A DNA stretch of 51,973 nt from an uncultured Planctomyces sp. GTDB taxonomy: Bacteria; Planctomycetota; Planctomycetia; Planctomycetales; Planctomycetaceae. The notes below the pieces were generated by a model. It worked only from the letters and a program-made list of their open reading frames with translations. It did no database searches and was not told the DNA's origin. Positions 17,698-26,833 of the stretch are shown one piece after another. Position 1 is the first letter of the stretch. Each line of letters opens with the position of its first letter. The DNA lies in contig CALGTK010000198.1 in the NCBI GenBank assembly GCA_937904325.1, positions 1 to 51,973 of the forward strand, written 5' to 3'. Position numbers and translations under genes: made by a program.

Positions 17698-20070
17698 ATG
17701 CCTTTGATGATTCGTCCCTGTGTTGGCTTATTGTTGTTGCTGTTTTTCTTTTCGAGCGATGCGTCCGCGCAGCAGGCACCGTCCATTGGTTACATGTTTC
17801 CGCCCGGCGGCCAGACTGGCTCCACCGTCGATGTTGTGCTTGGCGGCTATGACTGGACGCCCGATATGGAGTTGTTTGTCCGGGACGCGCACATCCAACT
17901 TGAAGTAACCGGCACGCCCGGTCCGGTCATTGTGCCCGAGCCCCCGTACTGGTTCGGCAAGAAAGCCCGCCGCGGACCGTTCATGCTGCCGCGCGAGACT
18001 CCGGCAAATTTGAAGCTGCCGGCCAACCTGAAACCGGGCATCTATCGCTGGCAGGCTGCCAACGCGAACGGGGTTACGTCGTCCGGAAAGTTTGTGGTGT
18101 CAAACGGGCTGGAATTTATCGAGAACCGGGATCGCCAAGTTCCGCAGCAGTTGCCATCTTTGCCCGTCACAGTTTCCGGGCAGATTCTGAAAATCGAAGA
18201 AGTCGACGAGTTTTGCTTCACGGGCCCGGCAACAGGGCCGATGACCTGCGAAATCATCGCGGCGGCTATTGGCTCTCCGCTGACCGCTGTCGTCGAAATT
18301 CGCGATAGTTCTGGGCGATTGATCGCTGACGCAGCCGACACCGCCGCGCGAGATGTGAAATTCACCTTCGCTGTGGAAGCCGGACAGAAATACACAGCAC
18401 GAGTCTACGACGTCGACTTTCGCGGTAATCGTTCGTTCGTATACCGACTTTCGCTGACGCCTGGACCATCTCTTGTGGCAACGATGCCAGCCTTCGTTCA
18501 GCGAGATTCGACGCAGGATGTCGAGTTCATTGGCTACGGACTTAAGACGGGAGCGGTAAAACTGGAATCCATCCGCCAGAAAATTCAGGTTCCTGCCGAT
18601 GTACAGGCCGTGTTGGTCGGAGAAGTAGAAGTCGTTGATGGAAAGAAACTGCGTTACGAAATTACAACCAGCGACATCCCGGAAGTTGTAGAACAACAAT
18701 CCGTCACTGATTTAAAAAAAATAATTCAGGAACTGAGCGGGCCAGTCGCTGTCACAGGAGTCCTCAGTCAGCGATACGGCACCGATTGCTATCGCGCGTC
18801 AGGTTCCAGGGGTGACGTTTGGACGATCGATGTTCTGGCCGAGGCGATCGGGTCGCCGCTTGACGTTTCGCTGGCGATCGTGAACGAAGCCGGGGTCGAG
18901 CTGAAACGTGTTGACGATGTTGCTGGTACGACCGACGTCCGAGTCGAATTCAAACTGCCAGCCGACGGAGCGTACGACCTGATTGTCGGCGACACATCCG
19001 GAACGAGCGGTCGGCCAGCGTCGGTTTATCGCCTGGTTGTTCACAAGGCGACGCCTGGATTTCGACTTTCGACTCCAGAACGTCTGGCTGTACCGATCAA
19101 CGGTTCGACCGTGCTTGCGGTCAAAGCGGAGCGATTCGGAGGCTTTACTGGCCCCATTGCCATCTCCATAGACGGCTTGGCGGCGGAAGTTTCAATTCCC
19201 GACGGATCAGAAATCTCTGAGAAGAAGAACGATCTCAAACTGAAGATTTCTGCCACTGCAGACGCTGGTACCGTTGCCCGCATGGTGACGTTGACCGGTT
19301 CAGCGGTGATCGCCGAGAAATCAGTCACTCACTCACCCGAGCCGACATTACTGGCCGTCACGATGAAGCCGCCTTTCACGATCGATGCGGAAGGCAAAAA
19401 CGACGTTACTAAATGGCCGCGGGGAACGACATACCCTGCACCTGTGCTTGTCGAACGCGACGAAACATTCAAAGGCGACATCATTCTTGAGATGGCGGCA
19501 AAGCAAGGGCGACATCGACAGGGCATCCGCGGTCCTGAGATGAAGATCACCCCCGATCAGAACCGCATTCTGTATCCGGTCTTCCTCCCAGAGTGGCTGG
19601 AAACAACCCGTACATCCCGCATGGTTGTCAACGGCGTAACGAAGATCGCTGACCCTGTAGGACGGATTCGCTACTCATCGAGCAAACTTGTGACGCGACT
19701 CGGTTTTCTCCCAACGGGAGCCATGTTGAAAATTGAGAGCATGCTAAAAGAACGTGAGTTGACATCGGAATCCGACTTCGAGTTTCCGGTCAACATCCTT
19801 CGGGCACCTGGCATGTCTGGCCCAGTTCGACTTGAGGTTGTTCAGGAACCAGAATCGACAGGACCGTTCATCGCCGATGCGGTTATGGTTGCTGAAGCAG
19901 CATCGACTGCTACTCTTGTTGTTATGCAGCTTCCCACTGTTGCCGTCGATTACGTCTTGCCGTTGAGAATCCGAGCGACAGGCAAATGGAAGGGCCATTC
20001 AGTGGTTGCTGAGACAACTCTGACCGTTGTTCGATCATCAAAGGAGTTGCGCAAAGTGGCGATGCCGTAG
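17698..20070 (+). CDS. Secreted PPC-like multidomain protein, third gene of the DUF1549-DUF1501 operon
   Basis: The 790-residue protein starts with a signal peptide ending Ala-Ser-Ala-Gln-Gln (about residues 1-25). A conserved opening follows (Tyr-Met-Phe-Pro-Pro-Gly-Gly-Gln), common to proteins encoded after DUF1501 genes. The rest is beta-rich and looks like several pre-peptidase-C-terminal or bacterial-Ig modules. Two of them contain the pattern Gly-Ser-Pro-Leu ... Val ... Ile ... Asp-x-x-Gly (about residues 190-260 and 370-460). No enzyme motif is visible. It probably acts outside the cytoplasmic membrane with its two operon partners. I chose the ATG at 17698 because it begins the signal peptide and follows the DUF1501 stop by 25 bases. 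A frame reading back to 17608 overlaps that gene and is rejected as N terminus. Confidence 0.82.
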   Translation: MPLMIRPCVGLLLLLFFFSSDASAQQAPSIGYMFPPGGQTGSTVDVVLGGYDWTPDMELFVRDAHIQLEVTGTPGPVIVPEPPYWFGKKARRGPFMLPRETPANLKLPANLKPGIYRWQAANANGVTSSGKFVVSNGLEFIENRDRQVPQQLPSLPVTVSGQILKIEEVDEFCFTGPATGPMTCEIIAAAIGSPLTAVVEIRDSSGRLIADAADTAARDVKFTFAVEAGQKYTARVYDVDFRGNRSFVYRLSLTPGPSLVATMPAFVQRDSTQDVEFIGYGLKTGAVKLESIRQKIQVPADVQAVLVGEVEVVDGKKLRYEITTSDIPEVVEQQSVTDLKKIIQELSGPVAVTGVLSQRYGTDCYRASGSRGDVWTIDVLAEAIGSPLDVSLAIVNEAGVELKRVDDVAGTTDVRVEFKLPADGAYDLIVGDTSGTSGRPASVYRLVVHKATPGFRLSTPERLAVPINGSTVLAVKAERFGGFTGPIAISIDGLAAEVSIPDGSEISEKKNDLKLKISATADAGTVARMVTLTGSAVIAEKSVTHSPEPTLLAVTMKPPFTIDAEGKNDVTKWPRGTTYPAPVLVERDETFKGDIILEMAAKQGRHRQGIRGPEMKITPDQNRILYPVFLPEWLETTRTSRMVVNGVTKIADPVGRIRYSSSKLVTRLGFLPTGAMLKIESMLKERELTSESDFEFPVNILRAPGMSGPVRLEVVQEPESTGPFIADAVMVAEAASTATLVVMQLPTVAVDYVLPLRIRATGKWKGHSVVAETTLTVVRSSKELRKVAMP

Positions 20071-20277
20071 TCGCTGCGCAAACTTCGAGATTTGTACGTC
20101 GGTTTCTTTGGCGAGGACATCCCACAAATTGGAATTGTGATGTCTGAATATCCGACCCTGCTCCCGGTCGACGACAATTCGCTCGTTGTGTCCGACTGAT
20201 ATTCGTTGCCCCGAAGTTCCTGTGATGACGATCTCTCTGCCGTTGCTGCTGACAGTGATGAAACGCATTTGTTCCAT
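20038..20277 (-). CDS. Small hypothetical protein, doubtful
   Basis: A 79-residue frame (Met-Glu-Gln-Met-Arg-Phe) converges on the PPC-like gene and overlaps its 3' end by 33 bases. Its sequence alternates hydrophobic and polar residues in a beta-like way (Arg-Glu-Ile-Val-Ile-Thr-Gly), which supports a real product. It has no Shine-Dalgarno and no recognised family. The frame extends to a TTG at 20305-20307. Confidence 0.33.
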   Translation of the reverse strand: MEQMRFITVSSNGREIVITGTSGQRISVGHNERIVVDREQGRIFRHHNSNLWDVLAKETDVQISKFAQRLRHRHFAQLL

Positions 20278-20439
20278 AAGGTGACGCGACAATGCGTTTA
20301 TACCCAAGACTGCCGGTACTTACTCCCTAACCTCGACGGATGAGTTTTGAAGAGTCGCTTGGAATCTTTCTTTGGTCGTCGTGCTTAATAAGACAGGCTT
20401 GCGTTATATCGGCATTAGCTCGCAGCCGGGAAATGCTTC
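20278..20439. other. Short stretch with no recognised feature
   Basis: Between the two doubtful small minus-strand genes I see no convincing gene, hairpin or repeat. With those two candidates included, the whole 20071-20707 gap is covered only by weak evidence. Confidence 0.5.
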
Positions 20440-20673
20440 TTACTCATCATGCCACCGGCTCTCAATGATGGCAGTTTTATCGTCAATTGATTTGGACACT
20501 TCGTTAAGCTCGCTACGAATTGCATTCGCGTCGATTGCCACATACAGCCACAAAACAGTAATCGGGGCGAGGCAGATCAGAAGTGCCGGGCCATCCAGAA
20601 ACTGCTTTACCAGTCTGGATCCGGTGGTGATCGTGGAGAGGAAATACGGTTTCGATTCGTTCAAGGATTTCAT
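20440..20673 (-). CDS. Small single-span membrane protein after scpB, tentative
   Basis: The 77-residue frame from the Met at 20673 encodes a basic N terminus, one clear hydrophobic segment (Pro-Ala-Leu-Leu-Ile-Cys-Leu to Val-Ala-Ile, about residues 30-48) and a charged helical tail. It begins 35 bases after the scpB stop on the same strand, so it could be the last gene of that run. No family is recognised and no clear ribosome site is seen. A longer frame from 20757 overlaps scpB and looks unlike protein at its N terminus. Confidence 0.42.
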   Translation of the reverse strand: MKSLNESKPYFLSTITTGSRLVKQFLDGPALLICLAPITVLWLYVAIDANAIRSELNEVSKSIDDKTAIIESRWHDE

Positions 20674-20707
20674 TCGAAATTGGATGCTGGGGTGGGGTCG
20701 ATCCTCT

Positions 20708-21553
20708 TTACTTGAAGGCCAGTTCGTCGGCCTGGGGGAGCTCGTCGAGGCTGCCAATGCCGAAGAGTGAGAGGAATCGCTTTGATGTCGAGTAGGTGAC
20801 GCGTTTGCGGTTTTCGGTGTCGCGTTCCAGTGAGATTAACTCGCGGCGGAGGAGCTGGCGTAGAAGGGGGGTGGGTTTTTCTTTGCCCAGTTCTTCGATT
20901 TCTTCCGACGTGATCGGCTGTCGATAGGCGACAAGAGCAAGGACTTCCAGCACGTCCTGGGAAAGTTTCACTTCACGCGGGCCAATGCCGAAGACTCGAT
21001 TACGGATTCGCTCGAACTCTTCGCGAAGCACCATGCGGTAGCCGCCTTCGCCGAGTCGGAACTCGTACGGTCGAGCTTCGTCGATGTACTGCAGGTTGAG
21101 GTCTTCGATGGCTCGTTCGACAGCGTCCAGGTCGTAATCACCCTTCAGCATGTAGCAGAGTTTCTTGGACGTCAGTGGTTCGCCGCCAACAAAAATTGCC
21201 GCTTCGATTACCTGCCGAGCGGTGACTCGCTGGGGAATTGGATTTGGGTTGCTGTTGGGCTGGGATGCTGGTTCGGAATCTTCGTCGGTTGCTGCTGCAA
21301 CGTCATCAGCGACGGCGTCGTTGGGTGATTCTTCGGGTGAGTCGTCATATTCCGTGGATTCTTCAGCGGGATCGAGGTGGTTGAACTCCCACTCGACGTT
21401 GTCGTTGGCTTCGAGAGCTTTTCGATAAGCAGCTTCCAGATCGTTGCTGCCCCATTCGTCGGTCTCGCCGTACGCAACGGTTTCGTCTTCGGTCTCTTCT
21501 GAAGCTGAGTCTTTGTCAGCATCGGGGTCGAGTTCGGAATCTTCGAGCGACAT
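20708..21553 (-). CDS. scpB: Segregation and condensation protein B with acidic N-terminal extension
   Basis: ScpB is a winged-helix subunit that joins SMC and the kleisin ScpA in the bacterial condensin. The C-terminal 180 residues carry the family pattern. The first winged helix includes Ile-Glu-Ala-Ala-Ile-Phe-Val-Gly-Gly-Glu-Pro-Leu. The second contains Leu-Ala-Leu-Val-Ala-Tyr-Arg-Gln-Pro-Ile-Thr, followed by Glu-Glu-Leu-Gly and Tyr-Ser-Thr-Ser-Lys-Arg-Phe-Leu. The first roughly 105 residues are a very acidic Glu/Asp/Ser/Asn-rich tail not found in typical ScpB (about 170-200 residues). The start is three bases after the mlaD-like stop, implying translational coupling. No scpA or smc is in the window. 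Confidence 0.92.
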   Translation of the reverse strand: MSLEDSELDPDADKDSASEETEDETVAYGETDEWGSNDLEAAYRKALEANDNVEWEFNHLDPAEESTEYDDSPEESPNDAVADDVAAATDEDSEPASQPNSNPNPIPQRVTARQVIEAAIFVGGEPLTSKKLCYMLKGDYDLDAVERAIEDLNLQYIDEARPYEFRLGEGGYRMVLREEFERIRNRVFGIGPREVKLSQDVLEVLALVAYRQPITSEEIEELGKEKPTPLLRQLLRRELISLERDTENRKRVTYSTSKRFLSLFGIGSLDELPQADELAFK

Positions 21554-21556
21554 TGA

Positions 21557-22678
21557 TTATTTGGGTTTCTGAAATCCAGCCTGGCGAATTTCGTCGTCCT
21601 TCAAACCGGAGCTTGGACGTAACGCACCACCGACTCCCAGGACTTCCGGACGGCGAGCGATCTTGTCGGTGAATACACGCATGTCCTGGACGATCGGTTC
21701 GAGGTTTCTCAGCAGGATTGCGAGAGACGACGCAGAACGTTCAAGGTCGTCATACAGGTTTGGGTCGGAGAGGAATCTTTTCAGTGACCCGTCAGATTTT
21801 GAAGCGATTTCGGTGACGTTTCGAAGCTCACCGGTCATGGCCTCAAGGTTTGACAGGCTGTTGTCGAGTCGGACGACGATTGAGGTTGTGTGTTTGGCTA
21901 ATGGTTCGGTGACGTTTTCGATGTTCTTTAGATTTCCATTGATTGTTCCGACGGTCTGACACATCGCTGTGATTGTCTGGCGGGTTTCGGAGACGATGAC
22001 AGGCAGCCCCGCCAGTGCTTTCTGCAGGTTAGCGACTGTTTGCGGATCGGCGATGACTCGGTTGGTATTCTCAAAGGCGGTGCCTGCCTGCTTCATCGTG
22101 CGTGTGAATTCGTCGAGCGAAGTCGCCGTTCGCTGCACAACATCGTGCAGGCTGCCCTTGTTTGTCGTGACCAGCGAATTCATGTTGCGAGCCAGCAGTT
22201 GCCATTCACGGCTGGTGGCTTCGAAAGATGTCATGGTCGTGGCCAGTTGCTTCTCCATGTCCAGCACGATTTCCATTGCGTCCGGTGGCGTTTCACCTTC
22301 GAGAATGGACTGGCGGTCGAAGTCAGTCGGACTGACACCGGGCGTGAACTCGATGGCCGCGTCACCGAGTAGTGATTGCTGGAGTCGAGGAATGGAATCG
22401 CTGCGCAGCGCGTATTTTTCATCGATTGACAGGGTGAGCAGGACTCCGCCACGCTGGCGGTCGAGTGTGATTGTTTCGACGTCACCGATTGGAATTCCGT
22501 TCAGTCTGACTGGTGAGCCTTCGAGGACACCCGGCGCGGAATCAAAGTGGATTAACACCTGATACTGCTTCTCAAGCAGCGACCGGACTTCGCCAAACTG
22601 AAATACCAGTGTCGCCATGACGCCCATCGCGGCGATCGCAAAGAGGCCGACTCGAAATTGAAGCTGTCGTTCATTCAT
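21557..22678 (-). CDS. MCE/MlaD-type lipid-transport protein
   Basis: MlaD-type proteins form membrane-anchored hexamers that hold phospholipid in the Mla pathway between outer and inner membranes. This 373-residue protein has an N-terminal membrane anchor (about residues 7-26) and one MCE domain. The domain contains Pro-Val-Arg-Leu-Asn-Gly-Ile-Pro-Ile-Gly and later Gly-Asp-Ala-Ala-Ile-Glu-Phe. A long helical/coiled region of about 230 residues resembles the PqiB/YebT or mycobacterial Mce tail more than short E. coli MlaD. I chose the Met at 22678 (Met-Asn-Glu-Arg-Gln-Leu) so that the anchor is N-terminal; upstream in-frame Mets at 22702 and 22738 also lack ribosome sites. The mlaF-like gene ends 150 bases upstream; scpB follows after three bases. 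Confidence 0.87.
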   Translation of the reverse strand: MNERQLQFRVGLFAIAAMGVMATLVFQFGEVRSLLEKQYQVLIHFDSAPGVLEGSPVRLNGIPIGDVETITLDRQRGGVLLTLSIDEKYALRSDSIPRLQQSLLGDAAIEFTPGVSPTDFDRQSILEGETPPDAMEIVLDMEKQLATTMTSFEATSREWQLLARNMNSLVTTNKGSLHDVVQRTATSLDEFTRTMKQAGTAFENTNRVIADPQTVANLQKALAGLPVIVSETRQTITAMCQTVGTINGNLKNIENVTEPLAKHTTSIVVRLDNSLSNLEAMTGELRNVTEIASKSDGSLKRFLSDPNLYDDLERSASSLAILLRNLEPIVQDMRVFTDKIARRPEVLGVGGALRPSSGLKDDEIRQAGFQKPK

Positions 22679-22828
22679 GAGTTTTACATTCGTTTGAATC
22701 ATGAAAGACACAAAATACGCGAGAAATGAATCAGCCAACGCGAAAATTGATGTTTGATTGTGAGGTCGTTACTGGTTTCGTGTCTTTCGAGGTTGAATTC
22801 TTCAGAATGAGATTCTGCGGGTTAGTGG

Positions 22829-23668
22829 TCATAAAAGAGACAGTTCCTGCATTCGTTCACCGGCCTCTCCGTAAACGAATTGAGATACCTGTGGGTCCTC
22901 AGACGCGAATGCTTCTTCAGGCGTGCCTTCAAAAACGATTTGAGGCTGCCCAGGTTCAAGTCGGCTGAGTGGGTAGAACATGATGACTCGGTCGGCGACC
23001 TTACGGACGGTTGACATTTCGTGAGTGACGATGACGCTGGTGACCGGCCGGCGTTTGCGAGTCTTTAGAATGAGCGTGTTGATCACGTCGATCATTATGG
23101 GGTCGAGTCCGGTCGTTGGCTCGTCGTACAGAATGATGTCCGGCATGAGTGCCAGAGTTCTGGCCAGTCCGACTCGTTTTCGCATGCCGCCTGAAAGTTC
23201 GGATGGCATTTTATGAGCGCTTGCGGGTGACATGCCGACATCTTTGAGACGTTCAGTGACAAGTTCTGCGAGGAATTTGTCAGACATCGTTGTGTTCTGA
23301 CGCAGCCCAAAGGCGATGTTTTCAAAGACGCTGAGGCTGTCGAAGAGTGCGGCTCCCTGAAACAGGTATCCGAACCGTAGCCTGTCGCGAACGAGTTCTT
23401 CGTCTGTACGATCTTTGATCGGCACATCATTCCAAAGAACGTTGCCAGCCGTTGGCTGCATCAGGCTCGCCATGATTTTCATCGTGACGCTTTTTCCACA
23501 GCCGCTTTCCCCGATCAGGCAGACAGTTTCGCCGGCCCGAATGTCCAGGGAGACGTTGCGTAGAACCTCCTGCGAGCCGAAACTTCGTGAGATCCCGCGC
23601 AGCTCGATGATCGATCGGCCGGACTCTTCTCCGGTGAAGGGATCGCTGAATGGGTCACCAGGCTGCAT
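22829..23668 (-). CDS. Mla-type ABC transporter ATPase
   Basis: The 279-residue ATPase powers the Mla lipid transporter together with the MlaE-like permease encoded upstream. Walker A is GESGCGKS (residues 53-60). The ABC signature Leu-Ser-Gly-Gly-Met-Arg-Lys-Arg-Val and Walker B Ile-Ile-Leu-Tyr-Asp-Glu-Pro follow. The Met-Arg-Lys-Arg form of the signature is typical of MlaF rather than of amino acid importers. The C terminus has Phe-Glu-Gly-Thr-Pro-Glu-Glu-Ala-Phe as in MlaF. It starts 56 bases after the mlaE-like stop. Confidence 0.92.
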   Translation of the reverse strand: MQPGDPFSDPFTGEESGRSIIELRGISRSFGSQEVLRNVSLDIRAGETVCLIGESGCGKSVTMKIMASLMQPTAGNVLWNDVPIKDRTDEELVRDRLRFGYLFQGAALFDSLSVFENIAFGLRQNTTMSDKFLAELVTERLKDVGMSPASAHKMPSELSGGMRKRVGLARTLALMPDIILYDEPTTGLDPIMIDVINTLILKTRKRRPVTSVIVTHEMSTVRKVADRVIMFYPLSRLEPGQPQIVFEGTPEEAFASEDPQVSQFVYGEAGERMQELSLL

Positions 23669-23724
23669 ATTTGGATCTTTGTATCGGGTTGCTGTTGGTG
23701 TGCTGATTCGTGTCGAGTGTGATT

Positions 23725-24561
23725 TCAGACGAAGGACGACGGGCCAGGCCAGAGAGTCCAGTAGATGTCGTTCAAGAACATCCCGAGGAAGAAGTCCAGG
23801 ACGAGGATGACTACGAAGGAAAGAACGAAAGAGCTGGTTGCAGCCTGGCCGACACCTTCAGCTCCGGCGCCGCACTTGAAGCCTCGATGGCAGGCGATCA
23901 GGGCGATGGCCGCTCCGAAGAACATGCTTTTCAGGATGCCTGCTCCGACGTCCCAGGCGGCGACGTATTCGGTCGAGTAGTGCCAGTAGTAGGTGGCATC
24001 GACCCCCAGAACCTGCGTGCTGAAGACCCAGCCGCCAGCGACTCCGATGGCATCGGCCATGACAGTCAGTAGAGGGATCAACAGAAAGCACGAAAGAAAT
24101 CGAGGGACGACTAGATATTGGATCGGGTTGGCGCCGAGGGCTCGGAGGGCGTCGATCTGCTCGGTAACTCGCATGGTTCCGAGTTGCGCGGCCATCGCAC
24201 TGCCGACTCGACCAGCAAGCATTGTTGCGGCGAGGACCGGGCCGAGTTCGGCAACCAGAGCCATATTAATGACGGCTCCCATCCGCGTTTCCATTCGCAT
24301 CAGATGGAACTGCTGATACCCCTGCACGGCGAGAACCATACCGATAAACATGCCCGTGATCAGGACGACGGGGATGCTGCGTACGCCGACTTCGTACATG
24401 CACTCCACAACGACCGAGCGGCGAGGGAGTCCTCGGCACAGCCAGCGGAGTATCGATGTGGCGAACAGCGCAAGGTCGCCGGTTGCCTGGACAAACTCGA
24501 TTACGAGTTGTCCAAATGCGTTAACTACTGATTGTTTACGTGGAGTGGGGACTGACGACAT
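23725..24561 (-). CDS. MlaE-type ABC transporter permease
   Basis: This 278-residue integral membrane protein has the MlaE family pattern. Val-Val-Glu-Cys-Met-Tyr-Glu-Val-Gly is followed by [10 protein letters not shown], and then by Glu-Leu-Gly-Pro-Val-Leu-Ala-Ala. [12 protein letters not shown], the coupling segment to the ATPase, is also present. About five hydrophobic segments are visible. I place the start at the ATG at 24561. The frame stays open to 24687, but the extra 42 residues are basic and unlike the family. The tadC-like gene ends 147 bases upstream. Confidence 0.92.
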   Translation of the reverse strand: MSSVPTPRKQSVVNAFGQLVIEFVQATGDLALFATSILRWLCRGLPRRSVVVECMYEVGVRSIPVVLITGMFIGMVLAVQGYQQFHLMRMETRMGAVINMALVAELGPVLAATMLAGRVGSAMAAQLGTMRVTEQIDALRALGANPIQYLVVPRFLSCFLLIPLLTVMADAIGVAGGWVFSTQVLGVDATYYWHYSTEYVAAWDVGAGILKSMFFGAAIALIACHRGFKCGAGAEGVGQAATSSFVLSFVVILVLDFFLGMFLNDIYWTLWPGPSSFV

Positions 24562-24708
24562 GACATCCGTGTCAGGTGTTATTGGGTCTGAATATGTCGG
24601 AGCGCATTGCTTGTTGGGCGACGGTCGGAAGGTTAGCCAATTTCTGCAAATCGAGGGGAGACCAGATTTGCGACCTCGCCGGAGCAAACGTTCCTGCTGA
24701 GCGGCTTG

Positions 24709-25638
24709 TTAATCTGTCAAGAGATTGTTGATCATCATGACGGCTGCCGGTCCGACGATGACAACAAACACACCGGGAAAAATGAAGATCACGAGTGGGA
24801 AGATCATCTTGACCGATGTCTGCTGGGCCTTTTCTTCGGCCATCTGGCGTCGCTTAACACGCATCGAATCAGACTGAACTCGCAACGCCTGAGCGATCGA
24901 TGAGCCGAACTTTTCGGCTTGGATCAGGATCGCGGCCAGGGCCCTCATGTCGTCAACGCCAGACCGAACACCCAGGTCATGCAGCGCTTGCTTCTTGGGG
25001 ATGCCCATTTGCAACTGCATGTTACACAGAGCAAATTCGTAGCTGGCGTCGGGGGCTGCATCTTCTAAGTCATCTGCAACACGCCGCATGGCCGCGTCCA
25101 GGCCCAGACCGGCTTCGACGCAGACAACCAGAAGGTCGAGCAAGTCAGGTAGCGACAGAAAGATTCTTTCCATGCGACCTTTGCGGATCAGCCACAACCA
25201 GATGGCTGGTGCATAAAGACCGATGGCAGTCGTAATTGCCAGAGCCATCATACCCTGCATGTTTGCACCCCAGCGGAAGAATCCGAGTGCGGCGCCGGCA
25301 AGCGCGCAGAAGATACCCAGCCCGGCTCGCGCTCCGGCATACACCTGTGTTGCGTTGGGTGAGTTGAAACCGGCATTCGCCAGCTTGACTTTCAGCTCGT
25401 TCTGTTCGAGTTTCGATTTGGGTTCGAACGCTTTTGACAATGCTGGAGCCGCTTTCTCAAGCATGCTCATTGAATTTGGATTGTCGTTCATGCCAGCAGA
25501 TTTGCTGTTCGTATCCTTAAGCTGGTCGAGCCGCTCCGATGCTCTCGAAGAGTCACCGGCAAAGAGCATAAACATCGCCCACAGCATCACTGTGACGGTA
25601 CCGAAGACGGCAAATTGTCCGAGAAGTGTGTAGTCCAT
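24709..25638 (-). CDS. Type II secretion F-domain protein, TadC-like
   Basis: The 309-residue protein has an N-terminal membrane segment, a soluble part, and a T2SSF domain. The domain is marked by Leu-Pro-Asp-Leu-Leu-Asp-Leu-Leu-Val-Val-Cys-Val-Glu-Ala-Gly and ends in a hydrophobic pair near the C terminus (Ile-Phe-Pro-Leu-Val-Ile-Phe-Ile-Phe-Pro). In Tad/Flp systems TadB and TadC form the inner-membrane platform worked by the TadA ATPase. It is the third gene of the tadA-tadB-tadC run and is followed by the mla genes. Which paralogue is TadB or TadC is inferred from gene order and length. Confidence 0.87.
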   Translation of the reverse strand: MDYTLLGQFAVFGTVTVMLWAMFMLFAGDSSRASERLDQLKDTNSKSAGMNDNPNSMSMLEKAAPALSKAFEPKSKLEQNELKVKLANAGFNSPNATQVYAGARAGLGIFCALAGAALGFFRWGANMQGMMALAITTAIGLYAPAIWLWLIRKGRMERIFLSLPDLLDLLVVCVEAGLGLDAAMRRVADDLEDAAPDASYEFALCNMQLQMGIPKKQALHDLGVRSGVDDMRALAAILIQAEKFGSSIAQALRVQSDSMRVKRRQMAEEKAQQTSVKMIFPLVIFIFPGVFVVIVGPAAVMMINNLLTD

Positions 25639-25707
25639 GACGGGAATTCCGTGTCCGTAAAGACGATTGTTTAACTGCTTCCAGAAAGCAGTTCGTGCTA
25701 ATTAATG

Positions 25708-26673
25708 TCAGACTTTGATCGCGACAATTTTTTTAATGACGAACGCTCCGAAAACCTGCATCACGATTGCGTAAAACAGCATTTGTTTGCCGAGTTCGTC
25801 CTGAAAGAGGATCATGACATACTCGGGATTCATGTAGTAAAGCGTGAGGAACAAACCGATTGGTAACGCTTGAAGCACGATTCCACTGATTCGACCTTCA
25901 CCAGTCAGAGCCATGACCTGACCCATGATTTTGAAGCGTTCGCGGATGATGTACCCAATCTTGTCGAGGATTTCAGACAGGTCCCCACCGGCTTGTTTCT
26001 GAATGCCGACCGCCGTCGCGAAAAACTTAAGGTCCAGGTTTGGCATTCGCTTCATCATATTATTCAGAGCGATTTCGATCGGTATACCGAGATTCTGTTC
26101 TTCGTAGGCCAGCATGAATTCAGTGGCGATTGGAGTTGGCATTTCTTCGACAACCACGGCGATGCCCTGGTTAAGTGAGTGTCCTGATCGAAGTGCGCGA
26201 GCGATTAACTCCATTGCGTCTGGCAACTGTTTGGCGAAACGTTTGAAACGGCTGCGCCGACGCATCCATAGCCAGATAAACGGTAGCAGTGAGAAGACAA
26301 GCGCAAAGATCGGCCAGAGTGGTATCGGAGCACGGCTTGCCCAGCCGACTCCAGTCCCCAGGAACAGACTGATAAAGCTCAACAGGAAGAACATGTCCGG
26401 TCTGATCGGAGAATCAGCCTGCTCAAAGAACAGTCCGATGTTGCCAAATCCTGCGAACATTTTTCCGAATAACCGGGTGACACTGCCACCAGCAGCGACT
26501 ATGTCTTCCTTTATGATGCTCTGATCTTCAGCTCGTATCGCCTTTTTGCCAGTCAACACTTCGAGCCGATCTTCTGTTGTCGACGCGTTGGCATCGTACA
26601 ACAGAAAGAAGATTGCACCGACCAGAATGGTGACCGCTGCAAATATTCCAAACATGATCAGGTAGCTGGTCAT
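25708..26673 (-). CDS. Type II secretion F-domain protein, TadB-like
   Basis: The 321-residue protein starts with a hydrophobic segment (about residues 4-26). It has a hydrophobic pair near residues 95-135 (Phe-Leu-Leu-Ser-Phe-Ile-Ser-Leu and Trp-Pro-Ile-Phe-Ala-Leu-Val). A T2SSF domain follows, with Leu-Pro-Asp-Ala-Met-Glu-Leu-Ile-Ala-Arg-Ala-Leu-Arg-Ser-Gly and Gly-Gly-Asp-Leu-Ser-Glu-Ile-Leu. It ends in membrane helices. This matches TadB of tight-adherence secretion. It lies 160 bases after tadA and 69 before the tadC-like gene. Confidence 0.87.
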   Translation of the reverse strand: MTSYLIMFGIFAAVTILVGAIFFLLYDANASTTEDRLEVLTGKKAIRAEDQSIIKEDIVAAGGSVTRLFGKMFAGFGNIGLFFEQADSPIRPDMFFLLSFISLFLGTGVGWASRAPIPLWPIFALVFSLLPFIWLWMRRRSRFKRFAKQLPDAMELIARALRSGHSLNQGIAVVVEEMPTPIATEFMLAYEEQNLGIPIEIALNNMMKRMPNLDLKFFATAVGIQKQAGGDLSEILDKIGYIIRERFKIMGQVMALTGEGRISGIVLQALPIGLFLTLYYMNPEYVMILFQDELGKQMLFYAIVMQVFGAFVIKKIVAIKV

Positions 26674-26833
26674 TTCATCTCACCTTGTCCGACGCGGATC
26701 AAGCTCCGCGAAGAAAAGAGACGCTCACAACGTGATTTGTACTGATGCACAAGGTTTTTCATGAGGATTAGCTGTGTTGAGTAATGTTGTGTTTCGCAAA
26801 GTTTTGTTCTGTGACGGCGTAGTTACTGTCGAT

